From: Protula sp. h YS-2021
Lineage: Eukaryota; Annelida; Polychaeta; Sabellida; Serpulidae
Reading direction: 5' to 3'
Assembly (NCBI GenBank): GCA_949752745.1
Contig: OX457027.1
Location: 79,849,214 to 79,913,213, forward strand
Length of the DNA stretch: 64,000 nucleotides
The first letter of the stretch is position 1, and the number at the start of each line of letters is the position of its first letter. Made by a program: the position numbers and the translations under genes. This document shows, piece by piece, positions 8,561 through 20,021 of this stretch. The notes beneath the pieces are model-generated. The model searched no databases. It was not told the origin of the DNA and worked only from the letters and a program-made list of their open reading frames with translations.

Positions 8561-10388
8561 TTGTTTGACTGTAAGACGTGAAAAATGCGTTGGCATATTG
8601 AGCAAAGATTCTTTAAATGATGTGGTTAACCAGTGCACATCTACCAGGAAATATCAATATCAGCAAGTGACTAATAAACCCAGGCTGCTACAATGCCGAA
8701 TCGGGCACACTAAATCGGCTTTTTATGAAGTTGTGAAAATATTGACAATTTTATTCAATGCATTGTGTCACGTGTGAATGAGCCCACCTGCAAGCAAAAT
8801 TTCATATTTTTCGGCCCTCTCGGAGTCGAGACATTGTGTGATAAAGAGCCAAATATGCTTTTTAAATAGATGAAGGCCGACTGCTACAGACCTCAAAATA
8901 TCAAAACAACTACAAAATTTACCCAAAGCAAATGAAGACTTTTAATCCCAACTGACGTGACTGGAATGGTCAATTCCAATATTCTTATGGACAAAATCTG
9001 AGGCTATTTTTCCTGGGCGTTTGGTCAAAATATTTTATAATATGATAAAAGAACAATTTTAATGCCGACATCAAGTTTTGTTTGACACATCTTGACTATT
9101 CGGTGGGAGAATTTTATATTTCCATTAGTATACGATGGATGCAACGACGTGTAATAAATAAAGTGTCAATAAATGCCAATAAATAATTCGAATGTATAAA
9201 TGAAATACTCAATCTGATGTGTACAGCTTTATTGTAAAATTCATAACATAAACAAACATGCTTTGTTCTCAGAACACCCATTAAACCATTAATTTATATC
9301 GCATTTTATTTATAATACTTCATTTTGCTTCTTTTGTTTTCAGAGTTACGTAATTGTTCAGATGCATGAAGGGCTGGAATTTAATGTTAAATACATAAAT
9401 GTGACACATAATTGTTTATAAACGCCAAATCCATATGGGTTCACTTGATACAGTAATATGATATCGGCGTGCAGCAAAGAAAAAGAGACCCACATATCAT
9501 ATATATTCCATTTACGAAACAATAGAGGTTTCACTATGGTCACTATGATGGAAAGCATTATCTGTTTACAATAAGTTACATTGTTCTTGCCTCATAAACA
9601 CGTGATGTTTCTGTGCATTCAGATAGTTTATGCAGCAACAGTTCTAGATCTATGCCACATCTTGGGCTTAAATGAAAAGATTCTTGCATATGCATGTATC
9701 CTTGAATATTATAGCGATACTTTCGAAAAAATTCTAAACTAATGGAACGAACATTTCCAATATAAAAGACAACTCCTTGACTTGTTTAAGTGTGAAGTTT
9801 TATATCAAAAGCTTCCCTACAAAAAATATGAGAATCAGACAGTTGATTTCCTTTATACTGCAGTGATTAACTAGTAATTAGTCGCTTATTGGATATACTA
9901 TAACGACTAAACACATAAAACACATATACTCTGACATTGAACAATGATAGAATTGCTTGTGATTATGTCGGTTTATGGTTTTAAATCAAATTCCTACATT
10001 GCAGTTCCATATCCCAGTCTAAGACGGTTAGGACTACGAGGACTACATTTTGCAGAGATACACTCTACTGTGTCATATGCATAGATATTTTGGCAGAACG
10101 CAAGTCTTATGCTATTATGGATTCGAAAACCCCTTTCTTGTGTAAACTTTACTCTGCGAAACTGGTAACCTGCATAATTCTAAACCCCTTGATAAAGTTT
10201 TGCTTGTCATGGCAGTAAGGGTAGTTTGGTGGCTTGTAAACTAAACTAGGGAAAGCTCAGGCCCCGGCAAGCACCAAACAAAGAATTACACATGCGAACC
10301 GCGAGCCAGAAATTCTGGCAGAATTCTGAATCCAATTCATATGAATTTGGCTTTATTTAATTCAGCTAGACCATTGCAGTAAACATTC
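8561..10388. other. 3' flank of TLR2, uninterrupted version of the TLR1 flank
   Basis: Contains the uninterrupted Polinton 1 target (TACAAT, 8689-8694) and the uninterrupted site of the 959-bp element (near 9521-9526). The part 10105-10580 is the stretch deleted from TLR1. No gene is visible before the TLR2 stop codon. Confidence 0.8.
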
Positions 10389-12764
10389 CTAAGCAGATTC
10401 AATAGCTTTATATATCTTCATTATTAATACTTGGAAAAAAATCAGTTGTTGCTTGGTAACTAACGGTGGCCATTTGTGCCCGATATTACAGTCTACTATG
10501 GTTTGTATATCAGAACCGTTAACATTGTTCAACTCTTCAAGAATAATGTAAAGTACCTTCCTGTGTAAAAACGTATGCAATTCTAGATTCCTGGCAAAAC
10601 TTCTCTCGAAGAAGTGGCTATTACTTTCAATGGCGGCCTGGCTGAGAACAACAATAGTTGTTTGACTCCGTGTAATAAAATTAGAGATAAGTTCTACATA
10701 TACACCACTGCCTGGAAAATCTCTACTTGGAATGCAGCACCGAAAACCATAACTGTCTTCCAGAACTTTACTTAAGACACATTCTACCCAGTGACGATCT
10801 TCATTACAATAACACAAATAAACATCAAAATCGAATGAATTTGTTGACATTGTTTTACCACGTTTCATTTTGTAGAACCAGGTTTTCAATTTATAACGAT
10901 TCCTATGCAATTTTAACAGCACAATGATAATCATAAATACGACAAAACAAACAACGGTAGTTGAAATGACAGCTTCTACAAGTTCTTCAGTCCAGCTGCA
11001 CTTATCCTTTAAAACATCCATGTCTTTATTTATCACCAGTTCAGTCCCTTCGCGGGTCTCACATTTATATGTATTTAGATTTATGAAATATACATGGGTT
11101 TTTTGCAGCCAAGTTACTGTAGCTATTGAATCTTGGTGGCACATACATACGAGTGAATTTCCAGAAATATCTACGGATACAGTGTGTTTCCTTTGAAGGC
11201 CGTCCAAAGATTTTCTGTTCTGGTAAGAAAGGCGATTCAAGTGATTGTTAGACAAATTAAGATAGTGTAGTTTTTTGCATCTTTTTAAAAAATTTGGAGG
11301 TAAGAAATTAATGCTACAGAAGGAAATATCAAGTATTTCTAAATTTGGTACAACTTTGCATATTTGGAGGTCTTTTGTTAATTGCAAATAATTGTTTTTA
11401 AGATGCAGTTCTTTAAGATTAGGAAACATGAAAAACGCATTCATTTCTATATCTATATGTTTGTTTGAGTTGATGTTTGTCATTTTCAATACTGACAGTT
11501 TATCTAACCCATTAACTATTGGTCTAAAGAAATCAAAGTATGCTACTATAGGATCATCATATGACAAATCTATTGCCTCAAGTGAATTATTTGCGAGGCA
11601 CAGAGTAATATTCTCTCTTAGGTAATCAAAGGCGGAAACGTGAGTTACACCATTTAACTTCATCTGTCGCAACTTGGGTGCTATTGGAACTCTGAATAGT
11701 CCAAAGCAATTTTGATCAAACACGTTTTCGATAGGAGGTATATACTGACATGGAATGTCCTTTACTGTAGCACAATGAATAAAGTCACAGAACAATGTGT
11801 GATTATTCCAAAATGCATTAACGGCAATAGGGCAAGTTGAAATACCCCCACCAAACAAATCTGGCTGGCTTCTCTTGATCCTTGAGCTCTTATCATAGAA
11901 AACGTTATTTGGTGTCTGCTTCTCTTTTTGATTGTTAACGCTGTTAATATTAGCTTTAGTATAAAGTTTCCCCATCTCTGTTTGCCCTTGCCTTTCAATG
12001 CTTAAAACTTGAATTTCTGGATGAAATAAACCAACCTCTTTAAGTAAAGCTTTTATACCTTGTTCCGACAGCATGTTGTATGACACGTCCAAAATCACAA
12101 GCTTGCGAAATGCATTAATGAGCCCACCTGTTATAAAGCTCAAACTGTTTTGAGATATGTCCAAATACTTAAGCGTTTCTGTAAAAAATAAGGAAAACAC
12201 TTTAGGTATGTCCAAGCTGAACTGTGGCTCTAGAGTTGTGTAAAATGATTGTACATTTTGCAGTTAAATAGCTTTTAGCCGATTTTGTCTCAAAATAAAA
12301 AACAGTTTATTTAAGTTTACAATAAATTTGGTGTTTGAATCTTGTGTATTTCTAAAGTCTATCACACGTAATTGTGTGTGGCATCTCAAAAATTCGAAGA
12401 AGTCGTTGGTCAGATACAGACGCAAATACATGTGCAAATCTGTGCATGGTATCCTTGCCTTGCCTGTAATGTCTTCGTACATAATTTCATACCTCTGCCT
12501 GCTGCCAAATATCCACAACCGGTTCAGATCTTGAAAATTTTGCAATGGTGTAAGGTAAAGCTTCTCTCGTTCAAGTGCATTTTTCGATTTTGTGACATCT
12601 AGTACAAGAGTCACTATACCTGTAGAAAAATATAAAAACATGCATATAGTTCTAGTATGAAACTTATAAACTCTGTACCAGTAAAATATGAAATAATTGG
12701 TGTAATTATCAGCTACCATCCTTTGGATCATTGTTGTAGTGGCAGTGGGCCTTAACTTCCACAA
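10389..12764 (-). pseudogene. Toll-like receptor copy 2 (TLR2), one nonsense codon
   Basis: Type I receptor of innate immunity. The 608-codon 3' part (10389-12215) holds leucine-rich repeats (for example LKELHLKNNYLQL, LEILDISF, LHYLNLSNNHL), an LRRCT with CMC and two further Cys, a TM helix at about residues 415-437, and a TIR at about 461-605 with FDVYLCYC (box 1) and RDFPGSG (box 2). Box 3 is altered: FF replaces the usual FW. The upstream 5' part continues in the same frame to 12764. The only break is TAA at 12264-12266, where TLR1 has TCA. The start is uncertain; MFLYF at 12641 precedes a signal-like hydrophobic stretch. A single LRRCT fits the single-cysteine-cluster class. Confidence 0.9.
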
Positions 12765-12818
12765 ACGACACAGAAAACAAACGTTGAAAAGGTATGAGAG
12801 GTTTGCTATCCACCATGT

Positions 12819-13730
12819 GCTGGTCCTTATTTTTTACTGTGAAATGTTATTTTATAATTTTTAAGCAGCTACAGAATTTTGAAATATAGGCTAAAATTAA
12901 CTAAAACTAATCCTATGCAATACTCCTTCAGAGACTTTACTTTACAGGGTTATATGAAGAATATGAAATTAGGAAACAAAATAAATAATTCATGGGGTTG
13001 GGCAAGTGAACCCTTGGCATAAGAACTGTGCTTATGCACTGCAGAGAAGTATAAAAAAGGGTTCCATCACATCAGAGAGAGAAATAGAGCCGATTCTTTA
13101 CCGTGTCAACGTTCAATTGTTGCTTATGCACTGCAGAGAAGTATGAAAAACGGTTTCCATCACAGGAGAGAGAGAAATGGAGCCGGTTCTTTGCCGTGTC
13201 AACGTGCAAATGACACCTGTGACATTGCAGCAACGTTGCAGCAATATCGCCATATAATCCACCCGAAAGAGAAGTATAGGGGTTTAGGGGTGATTTATAT
13301 AACCACAGAGCAACAGTGGTTACATAATGATAGCATCAATAATTATATACATACATAGCAACAATATTAATAACGAAGGAAAATGGAATGCTTTGACTTG
13401 ATTGGTTGAATTTGCCATGACTATGTTTGATGCAAATGAAAGTATTTCAAATCTTTTTCGAAGTATATCCATGCTGACCATGGAAACTGAAATGCTTTGA
13501 TTTAACTAATTGTATTTGTGGCTATAACTTTTAGTCTTTGATGTATATGAAAGCACATTAAGACTATCTTCTAGTCTTGTCCCACATGCAGGCATTAGCT
13601 TCAACTTTAACGACGGGCAACCATTGAACAGCTTTGATCTGGAGATATTTACGATGTTACATTAACGGTGACAGCGTGCTTAGATGCTGTCTTCCTAACA
13701 GCTGAGACAGTGAATAAACAGCAATAATGC
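12819..13730. other. Intergenic sequence upstream of TLR2
   Basis: TLR1/TLR2 homology ends near 12818. Apart from a two-copy direct repeat (13031-13204), no gene or RNA signature is seen. Confidence 0.5.
13031..13204. repeat. Two direct copies of an ~81-bp unit
   Basis: CTTATGCACTGCAGAGAAGT starts units at 13031 and 13123; each ends in CCGTGTCAACG and contains a GAGAGAGAAAT stretch. Units are about 90% alike. Confidence 0.8.
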
Positions 13731-13758
13731 CAATAGTGTTGTTTCTCATGCAAAAAGG

Positions 13759-13767
13759 TATAAAAGG
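13759..13767 (+). promoter_or_regulatory. TATA box TATAAAAGG
   Basis: A perfect TATAAAAGG lies 38-46 bp upstream of the ATG at 13805. It resembles the boxes before Polinton ORFs, though no Polinton gene is recognised here. Confidence 0.4.
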
Positions 13768-13804
13768 GTATTATCTTTTCCCAACTACATCTCAAAGCAT
13801 TAAA

Positions 13805-13948
13805 ATGGAATCAATAAAACCTTCTCCTCACATGTTGAAAATTGGGCGCAGAGCAGCAAATACATTAAAATTGGTACTCATCGACGAAACCAGTGTATCA
13901 ACATTCGTGATTACATCGAAGTTACCTCTTGGCGGCTCTGTACAATAA
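13805..13948 (+). CDS. Small ORF of 47 codons behind a TATA box, unknown
   Basis: MESIKPSPHML opens a short frame ending at 13946-13948, with AAAATGG context. No recognised domain. The only support is its spacing from a perfect TATAAAAGG box; it may be chance or the relic of a mobile-element gene. Confidence 0.2.
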   Translation: MESIKPSPHMLKIGRRAANTLKLVLIDETSVSTFVITSKLPLGGSVQ

Positions 13949-14289
13949 AAATGGGTGTTATTATCACACTAAGAAAGTGAAAAACTTTGAAAAAAGAAGC
14001 GGGGCCACTGGACAAGCCTCTCCGTTGAACTAAGAAAATGCAGCTAATCAGATTGTTGGATTTTTTATGTGCAGACGAGCTGTTCGAATATATTCGTGCC
14101 TGTTTCTTTATGTTTCGTCCAGGATGTAATGATGAATCATCACGTTTGATCCAATTATAACTCATGGTGCTTATTTTATCATAAAATATGGAAATGCCAT
14201 TTAAAGTGTACTGTCTGGCACCTGTGTGCCATTATTCAAGCTATACTCATTATTAAAAAATATTCATTATTTGGGGCAAACGACAGCAT

Positions 14290-14690
14290 GGCAACAGAGT
14301 CAACCAAATAGTGTAAAGTTACCCTTTTCACCTTTTGCTTAGACAATTGATTATATTTCTTCCGCTACTTTTACTCACTTCAGTATTGTTCACTTTCATT
14401 CAATAATGAAGTGCATAATCTGCTGTGTCCACGGGACGCTCTTTCTATAGCCCCACGACATAGGTTCTCATATAACAACCCCCAAAAATTAGTTTCAACC
14501 AAACATATGAATGTATTCTAGTTTCCACGGTTACCAATGGGAAGTCGACCTGCTACAAGCAGCATGTCTCTAAACCAAATATATACAAAGTAATTGTCAA
14601 AATAAATGCAATCAGTTGTATAAAAACATTTCAGTTTCCATACTTATCCTTAGAAAATTAACTTAGTACGCTTTTTTATTATATGCCTAG
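14290..14690. repeat. TLR 5' flank segment, paralogous to 37290-37630
   Basis: Shared blocks include ATAGCCCCACGACAT, GTTTCCACGGTTACCAAT and GACCTGCTACAA. They show that the segmental duplication that made TLR2 and TLR3 extends well upstream of the coding region. Confidence 0.75.
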
Positions 14691-15898
14691 AGGTACGCGT
14701 ACAAAGAAATGATAGAAAAAAACGCTCAGCATGCAGTTTCCATAGGCCAGATTGACTGGTTCCCCCCTATAAGCATATTCATAATGCGATCAGATGTAAA
14801 CAGTAAACAAAAACACGTGTTTTCGGACTTGAAAGTGAAGAGAAAGTGGGTCACAATGAACTGCAACCGTCCTCAAAATCGATAAATGAGTTATTACTGT
14901 GACGATATTTACAGCGCAGCCTGAAAACGAAACGTCATCTAATACAAATGTCATATAATTACGCCTTTTGTGTATTTGTTGCGTTGTTATTTCCCGATTT
15001 GAGTTGAAATAAGTTACTTCCGTTGAACTGACAAAAATAAGAAGGAACGTTCGAAAGGGAGAAAATACTTGCTTATGAGGTAGGCTTGTGAGGTTACTTC
15101 TTAAACCACACGAGTTTAAGGCACATAAATTAAAGTGTACTATCACTGATGACAGAAAGGAAGGCATTTTGAAGGTAAATATTTATTTTAAAGGGTACAT
15201 TGTTGGTAATTTTACACACACCCTTCGGGTGATTTTGTGTGCATTGATTTAAAACTAATAAAGATATAAGTGATATAATATGCCGCGGCTGGGGGGGGGG
15301 GTATTACGTCAGAAATAATCATTACACGCAGCAAATAAATAGTTAATATTTATTTTCTTAAGTGCAAAAACCAAGTCAAATATCAATGCTCGCTGCCCGC
15401 AATACCGATTTCGCGTCACACCATCTGAGCATACTGAGTGTAAAAATAGTGGGTGGTAAAATTTTAAAGAACGGCTTAAAAACAGCAAAAGAAGGCATAT
15501 AATAAAAGTAATACATCATTCTGAGTGCATACGATAAGAAATAATGCTTTCACATCCAAAACTTTTGTCCATTACGCGTTAACGGTGTTAACACGGTCAC
15601 ATTTAGGGCCTTTTTTATCATTATTAACTTGCATGAATACAAATACGTTTTTTACCGTACCTGAGTTCAACAGCCATTTAATAGTTTATCACAGTAGTTA
15701 GGGTTAGCAAGTTCCTAAAACTTAACGCACTATGCACATTGTTACTTTAGTTCTTCCTTCCGGTACCTGTTATTACAAAGCCAGATCGTGAAAACTACAT
15801 TACGCCCATTTTAATAGATCTGGTTATATAATTAAAGATAAATTTGCCTGTTTTGACACCTTTATTTATCTATAATATCTATATTATCTATAAAGGTG
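14691..15898. other. AT-rich intergenic sequence, no gene seen
   Basis: Holds a G-run near 15290-15301 and no supported ORF. The left arm of the second Polinton starts abruptly at about 15899. Confidence 0.5.
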
Positions 15899-16093
15899 TC
15901 CAAGAAAAGACTGGCTGAAGTACGATTGGAGAATATGGACGTGCAAAATCAACTTGGACTTACCTGTGAATATTGTGGTGCTTACGGATATGCTGAGGAT
16001 TATGATTGTCACTGCCACAAGTACAATTGCAAGTTGTGAGAACCAGACAACTTCTGCAACAAGTGCGGCTCACTAACAGTATCTTCAGAGTAA
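15899..16093 (+). pseudogene. 3' fragment of the Polinton cysteine-rich protein
   Basis: Closely matches the C-terminal ~65 codons of the gene at 26298-26957, in opposite orientation: CEYCGAYGYAED, CHCHKYNCK, then EPDNFCNKCG. One Cys codon of the zinc cluster is TGA (near 16037-16039), and the 5' two thirds of the gene are missing. It marks the outer limit of the left arm. Confidence 0.8.
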
Positions 16094-16168
16094 GACTGAG
16101 AGTCATTTGCTTGCCAGCCGTCATAGTGTGCAGACGTGTTATATGTTATATGAACATGTGAAACAAAG

Positions 16169-16456
16169 ATGGATGTAGAAACGTGTTTCAAGGAGAAGCA
16201 TGTGGACTACATGATAAGTGAACTGGCGCGTTTTGGATCTATTCAACAACAACAGGAACACTTTGACAATTGTTGGGAACTTGCTCATCCCACGTTAAAC
16301 GTACCAAACTTACGCGAGGATTTCATCAAAGAGTGTGTGCTTTCAAACATTGACGGAGCTGAGGAGTTTGATGTAGAAGCGGCATATCACTTTGCTCGAT
16401 TTGATCCAAGACTGTTTGATGAAGTGAGAGAGTGGTTAATCTATATTGCAGTATAA
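16169..16456 (+). CDS. Small Polinton protein, 95 aa, unknown
   Basis: Intact ORF starting MDVETCF and ending EWLIYIAV. A damaged inverted copy lies at 25973-26230. It is rich in acidic and aromatic residues and has no known domain. Its stop overlaps the next start (TAATG at 16454-16458), typical of packed viral genes. The C-terminal WLIYI motif recurs at the end of the following small protein (SSWLIYI), so the two may be distant relatives. Confidence 0.55.
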   Translation: MDVETCFKEKHVDYMISELARFGSIQQQQEHFDNCWELAHPTLNVPNLREDFIKECVLSNIDGAEEFDVEAAYHFARFDPRLFDEVREWLIYIAV

Positions 16457-16795
16457 TGGCAGACATTACATTGAGACAATATATTGAGCAAAAACATATT
16501 GTGAAGAAATGTTATAAGCTGTAAAAAATTTGCATGCTTAGTATGTCCTGCTTGTCAAAATGAGGAGTGTTCAGAACACACTTGTCATTCCACATGTGTC
16601 TATACATATTGGAATGAAGCTAAATATTACATTCATTTAGATAAAGTGTTAGATAATAGAAATCAACGTTGTGAAAAATATGGTGTAGATGTTATCACAT
16701 TAGATGAATTAAGTAGTTGGTTAATATACATTGAAGATCAATGGCTCCAATTATTCACCCCATTGTATCAATACTTGATTTGTAAGATATGTTGA
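16456..16795 (+). pseudogene. Small Cys-containing Polinton protein, frameshifted
   Basis: Opens with MADITLRQYIEQ. Poly-A length changes then break the frame; the remaining frame carries CxxCPACQNEEC, HTCHSTC and SSWLIYI. The inverted copy at 25709-25991 has different A-run lengths and is also out of frame. The CxxC and HxC clusters suggest zinc binding. Homopolymer assembly error is a real alternative to decay. Confidence 0.5.
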
Positions 16796-17000
16796 TTGAG
16801 TTATAAAAACATGCTGATTGAGTTGTAAGACAAAAATAAAATGTAAGATATGTTGATAAAATAAAATGTAAGATATGTTGATAAAATCAAATGCAAGATA
16901 TGTTGGTAAAATCAAATGCAAGATATGTTGATAAAATAAAATGCAAGATATGTTGACAAAATAAAATGCAAGATATGTTGACAAGTGTTAATCATTTAGT
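16785..17000. repeat. AT-rich minisatellite (~23-26 bp unit)
   Basis: Repeats of ATATGTTGATAAAATAAAATG with variants, upstream of the integrase start. The equivalent array occurs in the inverted arm at 25510-25690. Confidence 0.9.
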
Positions 17001-17006
17001 GTTAAC

Positions 17007-17785
17007 ATGTCGACGTGGAAAGACTACTTAACCAAGATTTACTTTAAACCTGGTCAACCCGGGGCATTTGCTGGTCCTTACAAACTTTATCACATATTAG
17101 AAAAACATGATCAACCAGTTACTCATTCACAAGTGAAGAAATGGTTACAGGATCAAGATGCCTTCAGTTCACTACAACCTGTAAAATACAGGTTTGAAAA
17201 GGCAACATGTCATTACACGTGGTATTGATGACAGGTGGGATATTGATTTAGCTGACATGGGAAACATAGCTCCCTATAACGATAACACTCGCTTTTTATT
17301 GGTTGTTATTGATGTGTTTTCCAAATATTTGTGGGTGCAGCCAATACCTAATAAATCACATACCAGCGTCATAGAAGCCTTTAAAAAGATTTTTCATGAA
17401 ACACAACGAAGACCAAGGAACTGAATTTAAAAACAGATGGGTAAAAGTATTTTTGAAGAAGAGGGAATACATGCCTATACGACAAAGAATGAAACCAAAG
17501 CCAACTTTGCTGAGAGAGTCATTCGTACTCTAAAGGGAATGATGTATCGATATTTCCTACATAATCAAACTTATCGCTATATGGACATCCTTCCAGACTT
17601 AGTGTATAATTACAACCATAGGTCTCATGGCTCCCTCCCTAATAAGTATGTTCCTGCAGATATTCGTAAAGACAACGAATCGAAAGTGTGGAAGTATATG
17701 TATGTAGACAAATTAAAATTAAAACCAAAGAAGAAGAAAAAACCCTACAAATTTAATATTGGTAATTCTAAAATCTCTCGGCTAA
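17007..17785 (+). pseudogene. Polinton integrase, left-arm copy, frameshifted and truncated
   Basis: N-terminus STWKDYLTKIYF and PGAFAGPYKLY, then a frameshift near 17195-17205. The core continues with WDIDLADM and VVIDVFSKYLWV. A small deletion near 17415-17430 removes the residues around the second catalytic Asp. FAERVIRTLKGMMYR follows, carrying the expected Glu region. After a Lys-rich linker, homology to the rest of the C-terminus fades and the arm ends at the inversion junction; the chromodomain is absent. Confidence 0.85.
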
Positions 17786-18197
17786 TCCAGCGGAGAATGA
17801 CACTTCAAAGCCATAATTTAGAAATAGAAAAACGCGTCGTCTAATTTTATCATACTTTATCCGAATAGCTTCTTTAAGGTCATTTTTCATAGAATTAGTC
17901 GCTTCTTCATTGACTGCATGATATATCTCTTGTATGGATCTGTAGTAACCATAAGGAATATTGATTGTGTCAAGAATAGAATCTGTAAGAGGTTCTTGTC
18001 GATACTGAATAGAATAGTCAATTCCATGTCTCATGGTTGTCCATGTATGTGGATGTTTCAGCTAAAGCCACTTCATATTTTCCGTTCAGATAGATGGTTC
18101 GAGGCATGCGAATTTGATAATTTGAAGTCTTGTTGTTGGGATAATAGTTCATACTAGCATTGCTGGGTAAAGTAATGTAAAAACTTGTTGACTCCAT
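17770..18197 (-). pseudogene. Polinton penton-like (minor capsid) protein, truncated
   Basis: Starts at the ATG 18195-18197. The N-terminus FYITLPSNASMNYYPNNK, followed by RMPRTIYLNGKYEVALAE, is the conserved opening of Polinton and adintovirus penton-type single jelly-roll proteins. A frameshift near 18035-18050 separates this from the continuation GIDYSIQYRQEPL. The 3' part is lost at the junction with the left arm near 17770-17790. The protein would normally form capsid vertices. Confidence 0.7.
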
Positions 18198-18251
18198 GAC
18201 AGCTAAATCGTTTATGTGATGTAGATAGACTAGATGTGTATATACATGACT

Positions 18252-18461
18252 TCATGTTTGACACTCGTCATCTTCACTTTCTACATTGCTGCCTACATTG
18301 TTGTCTAAATTGCTATCTACATGATCTACATTGGTATCTACTACTTCTCCCTGACAACAAGCACTAACACACCTAATTTTTACAGGAATAGTGTTTTTAT
18401 TTCCATTTTCTTTACAACAACAACACCATAACTCTTTATTCCATGTTAAAAAGTTTCCCAT
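18252..18461 (-). CDS. Small Cys-rich protein, 69 aa, possible myristoylation site
   Basis: MGNFLT fits the N-myristoylation pattern MGxxx(S/T). A CCCC run and a later CVSACC give clustered cysteines, and the C-terminus is Asn/Asp-rich and acidic. Overlaps the preceding 196-aa gene by 16 bases and lies just before the penton-like gene in the virion block. A membrane-associated accessory protein is a reasonable guess; function is unknown. Confidence 0.55.
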   Translation of the reverse strand: MGNFLTWNKELWCCCCKENGNKNTIPVKIRCVSACCQGEVVDTNVDHVDSNLDNNVGSNVESEDDECQT

Positions 18462-19036
18462 CCTTCTGGAAACAACCTTTGTTGACGTTGTTGTATCTCT
18501 TTTGCAATATCTTCACGAGTTGTCTCTTTGCCAAAAACAGTTTTTGGAATATTAGCGTCTACAATTTCCTCAATAAACTGCTTCCAACCACGTGGTGGTT
18601 CTCGTCGTTCTTTTCTTTTTGTAGCAACCAATGCTTCTTTCAACAAATCAATAATGTTAGAATTTGTAATGACAGTAACCGTTTTTAAAACAAGTTCATT
18701 TTTATCTGTCCATCTCGTACCATATTTCTTAAGTTCTGCTAGAAGTTGTGTTAGTTTTACATGATAAATCGGTTGGAAATGGTTTAGAAACTGTTGGGAC
18801 TTTTCTGATTTTTCTGCATTAGATGCTGTAACAGACTTTTGTCGTTGTTGTTGTGACTGAATTGTTCGTAAATGACGTCCAAGCACTTGAGACATTTCTA
18901 TTGATTTTTCATGAGTTCGTTTCCCACGTAAAAGTTTATTCACTTTCGTTTTGATTTCACCATCTTTTCTCTTCATTTCTAACAACATTTCATATTCATA
19001 TTCAGGAATGAGGACCATTTTCATAGTATGTTTCAT
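18446..19036 (-). CDS. Polinton structural-block protein, 196 aa
   Basis: Intact, basic, mostly helical protein beginning MKHTMKMVLIPEYEYEML. An N-terminal MVLIPE-type motif is frequent in a Polinton protein encoded beside the capsid genes. A Gln/Ser-rich linker sits near residues 60-80, and the C-terminal half contains PRGWKQF and an LFPEGWETF tail. Its start overlaps the preceding gene's stop by 4 bases (ATGA). A minor virion or core protein is likely by position; the role is not established here. Confidence 0.6.
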   Translation of the reverse strand: MKHTMKMVLIPEYEYEMLLEMKRKDGEIKTKVNKLLRGKRTHEKSIEMSQVLGRHLRTIQSQQQRQKSVTASNAEKSEKSQQFLNHFQPIYHVKLTQLLAELKKYGTRWTDKNELVLKTVTVITNSNIIDLLKEALVATKRKERREPPRGWKQFIEEIVDANIPKTVFGKETTREDIAKEIQQRQQRLFPEGWETF

Positions 19037-19359
19037 TTTAACAGCAACTGAGTTAACAAGGGTAATGCTAATTTAGCAATAGCTCCAATACATCCTCCTT
19101 TCTGATTAACCAACTTCTTTTTTCTTCGAAGTGATATCTTCTTATCTGCCAGTGTACGTAGGGTATGACGTTCACGCTTGAATACCTTATACCTTTTTGA
19201 ACTTAAGGGTAAATGTCCTCGCAATATATTCAAACAAATTTCAAATAAGCTAGTTAATTCCTCCTTAGTAGCTTGTTGTAGCAAGGATTTACGTCGTTTA
19301 GGCCCGCTGCGTACGAGCAAGTGAAGAAAAGGTTGATTCGCTTGAATACGTTTAGACAT
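19033..19359 (-). CDS. Basic Polinton protein with C-terminal hydrophobic segment, 108 aa (pX/core-like)
   Basis: Very basic (SGPKRRKS, SLRRKKKLV), ending in a glycine then a hydrophobic stretch, GGCIGAIAKLALPLLTQ. This layout resembles the adenovirus pX / pVI-like small core proteins proposed for adintoviruses. Overlaps the upstream 49-aa ORF by 8 bases and the downstream gene by 4. A DNA-condensing or membrane-active virion role is inference from composition. Confidence 0.55.
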   Translation of the reverse strand: MSKRIQANQPFLHLLVRSGPKRRKSLLQQATKEELTSLFEICLNILRGHLPLSSKRYKVFKRERHTLRTLADKKISLRRKKKLVNQKGGCIGAIAKLALPLLTQLLLK

Positions 19360-19501
19360 CTTGGCTGCGAATGGTTAAGTGACTTGGTTCTTGTTCACAC
19401 GCTACCTTATCAACATATACGTAATGTGTATCTTTTGGTAAAATGCCTGTACGAATACGTAGTTGATCATTCGTCTTCGGCTTCAATGAATAAATAGCCA
19501 T
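19352..19501 (-). CDS. 49-aa ORF overlapping the ATPase 3' end
   Basis: Opens at the ATG 19499-19501 inside the last codons of the ATPase in another frame, and ends at TAA 19352-19354, overlapping the next gene's start. Contains LRIRTGILP and YVYVDKVA. It exactly fills the gap between ATPase and the basic protein, which would otherwise be the only gap in this tightly packed block. Function unknown. Confidence 0.5.
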   Translation of the reverse strand: MAIYSLKPKTNDQLRIRTGILPKDTHYVYVDKVACEQEPSHLTIRSQDV

Positions 19502-20021
19502 GAGGTTTGCTGGTAGCATCTTGATAGGCTTGAGATTTTCTAGGATACATTTGTCGCGCTAATGTACTTATTTGTTGACTTTCTCTAGGATTTTTAAACA
19601 GAATGATGTAATGTGTATTCAAACTAATATTTCGCATTTCTCTACCACAATGGAACAAATTATGCACAATAAAAATAATGCTTAGAGTTTGATGACTGCT
19701 GCCAACACTAAAGAGACGTGTCATACGCTCATCACTATGACATTTGGTCATTAAGTCATCAATGGTGAGTAAGTTTGTTTTTTTCGGGTTAAAACGCTCT
19801 TCAATGTCATCTGGAAAGCCTTGGTAAAATTCCACACCTTTCATTCCATTATACAAAGACTGGTCTGCTGCATAGAGCCATAAAATGGTTTTTGGAGAGG
19901 GTTTAATTAACTTTTGTTCTAGAATTTCTCTAAGTAGAGAAGTTTTACCACTGCCTGTAGGTCCAGAGACCAAACATGTGAATGGATGCTTCATTTTCGA
20001 ATATATGTTTCTTTCACCCAA
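19467..20021 (-). CDS. Polinton DNA-packaging ATPase (FtsK/HerA, A32-like), 184 aa
   Basis: Motor that pumps DNA into the capsid. Walker A GPTGSGKT at residues 20-27; Walker B LLTIDD at 84-89; a conserved FIVHNLF block around 117-123 and a later THYIILFKNPR. MKHPF at residue 10 is an alternative start. The frame is intact at about the usual length for the family. The gene start overlaps the integrase stop by 31 bases. This is the only complete copy; its first ~56 codons are repeated nine more times in the 493-bp array to its right. Confidence 0.9.
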   Translation of the reverse strand: MGERNIYSKMKHPFTCLVSGPTGSGKTSLLREILEQKLIKPSPKTILWLYAADQSLYNGMKGVEFYQGFPDDIEERFNPKKTNLLTIDDLMTKCHSDERMTRLFSVGSSHQTLSIIFIVHNLFHCGREMRNISLNTHYIILFKNPRESQQISTLARQMYPRKSQAYQDATSKPHGYLFIEAEDE

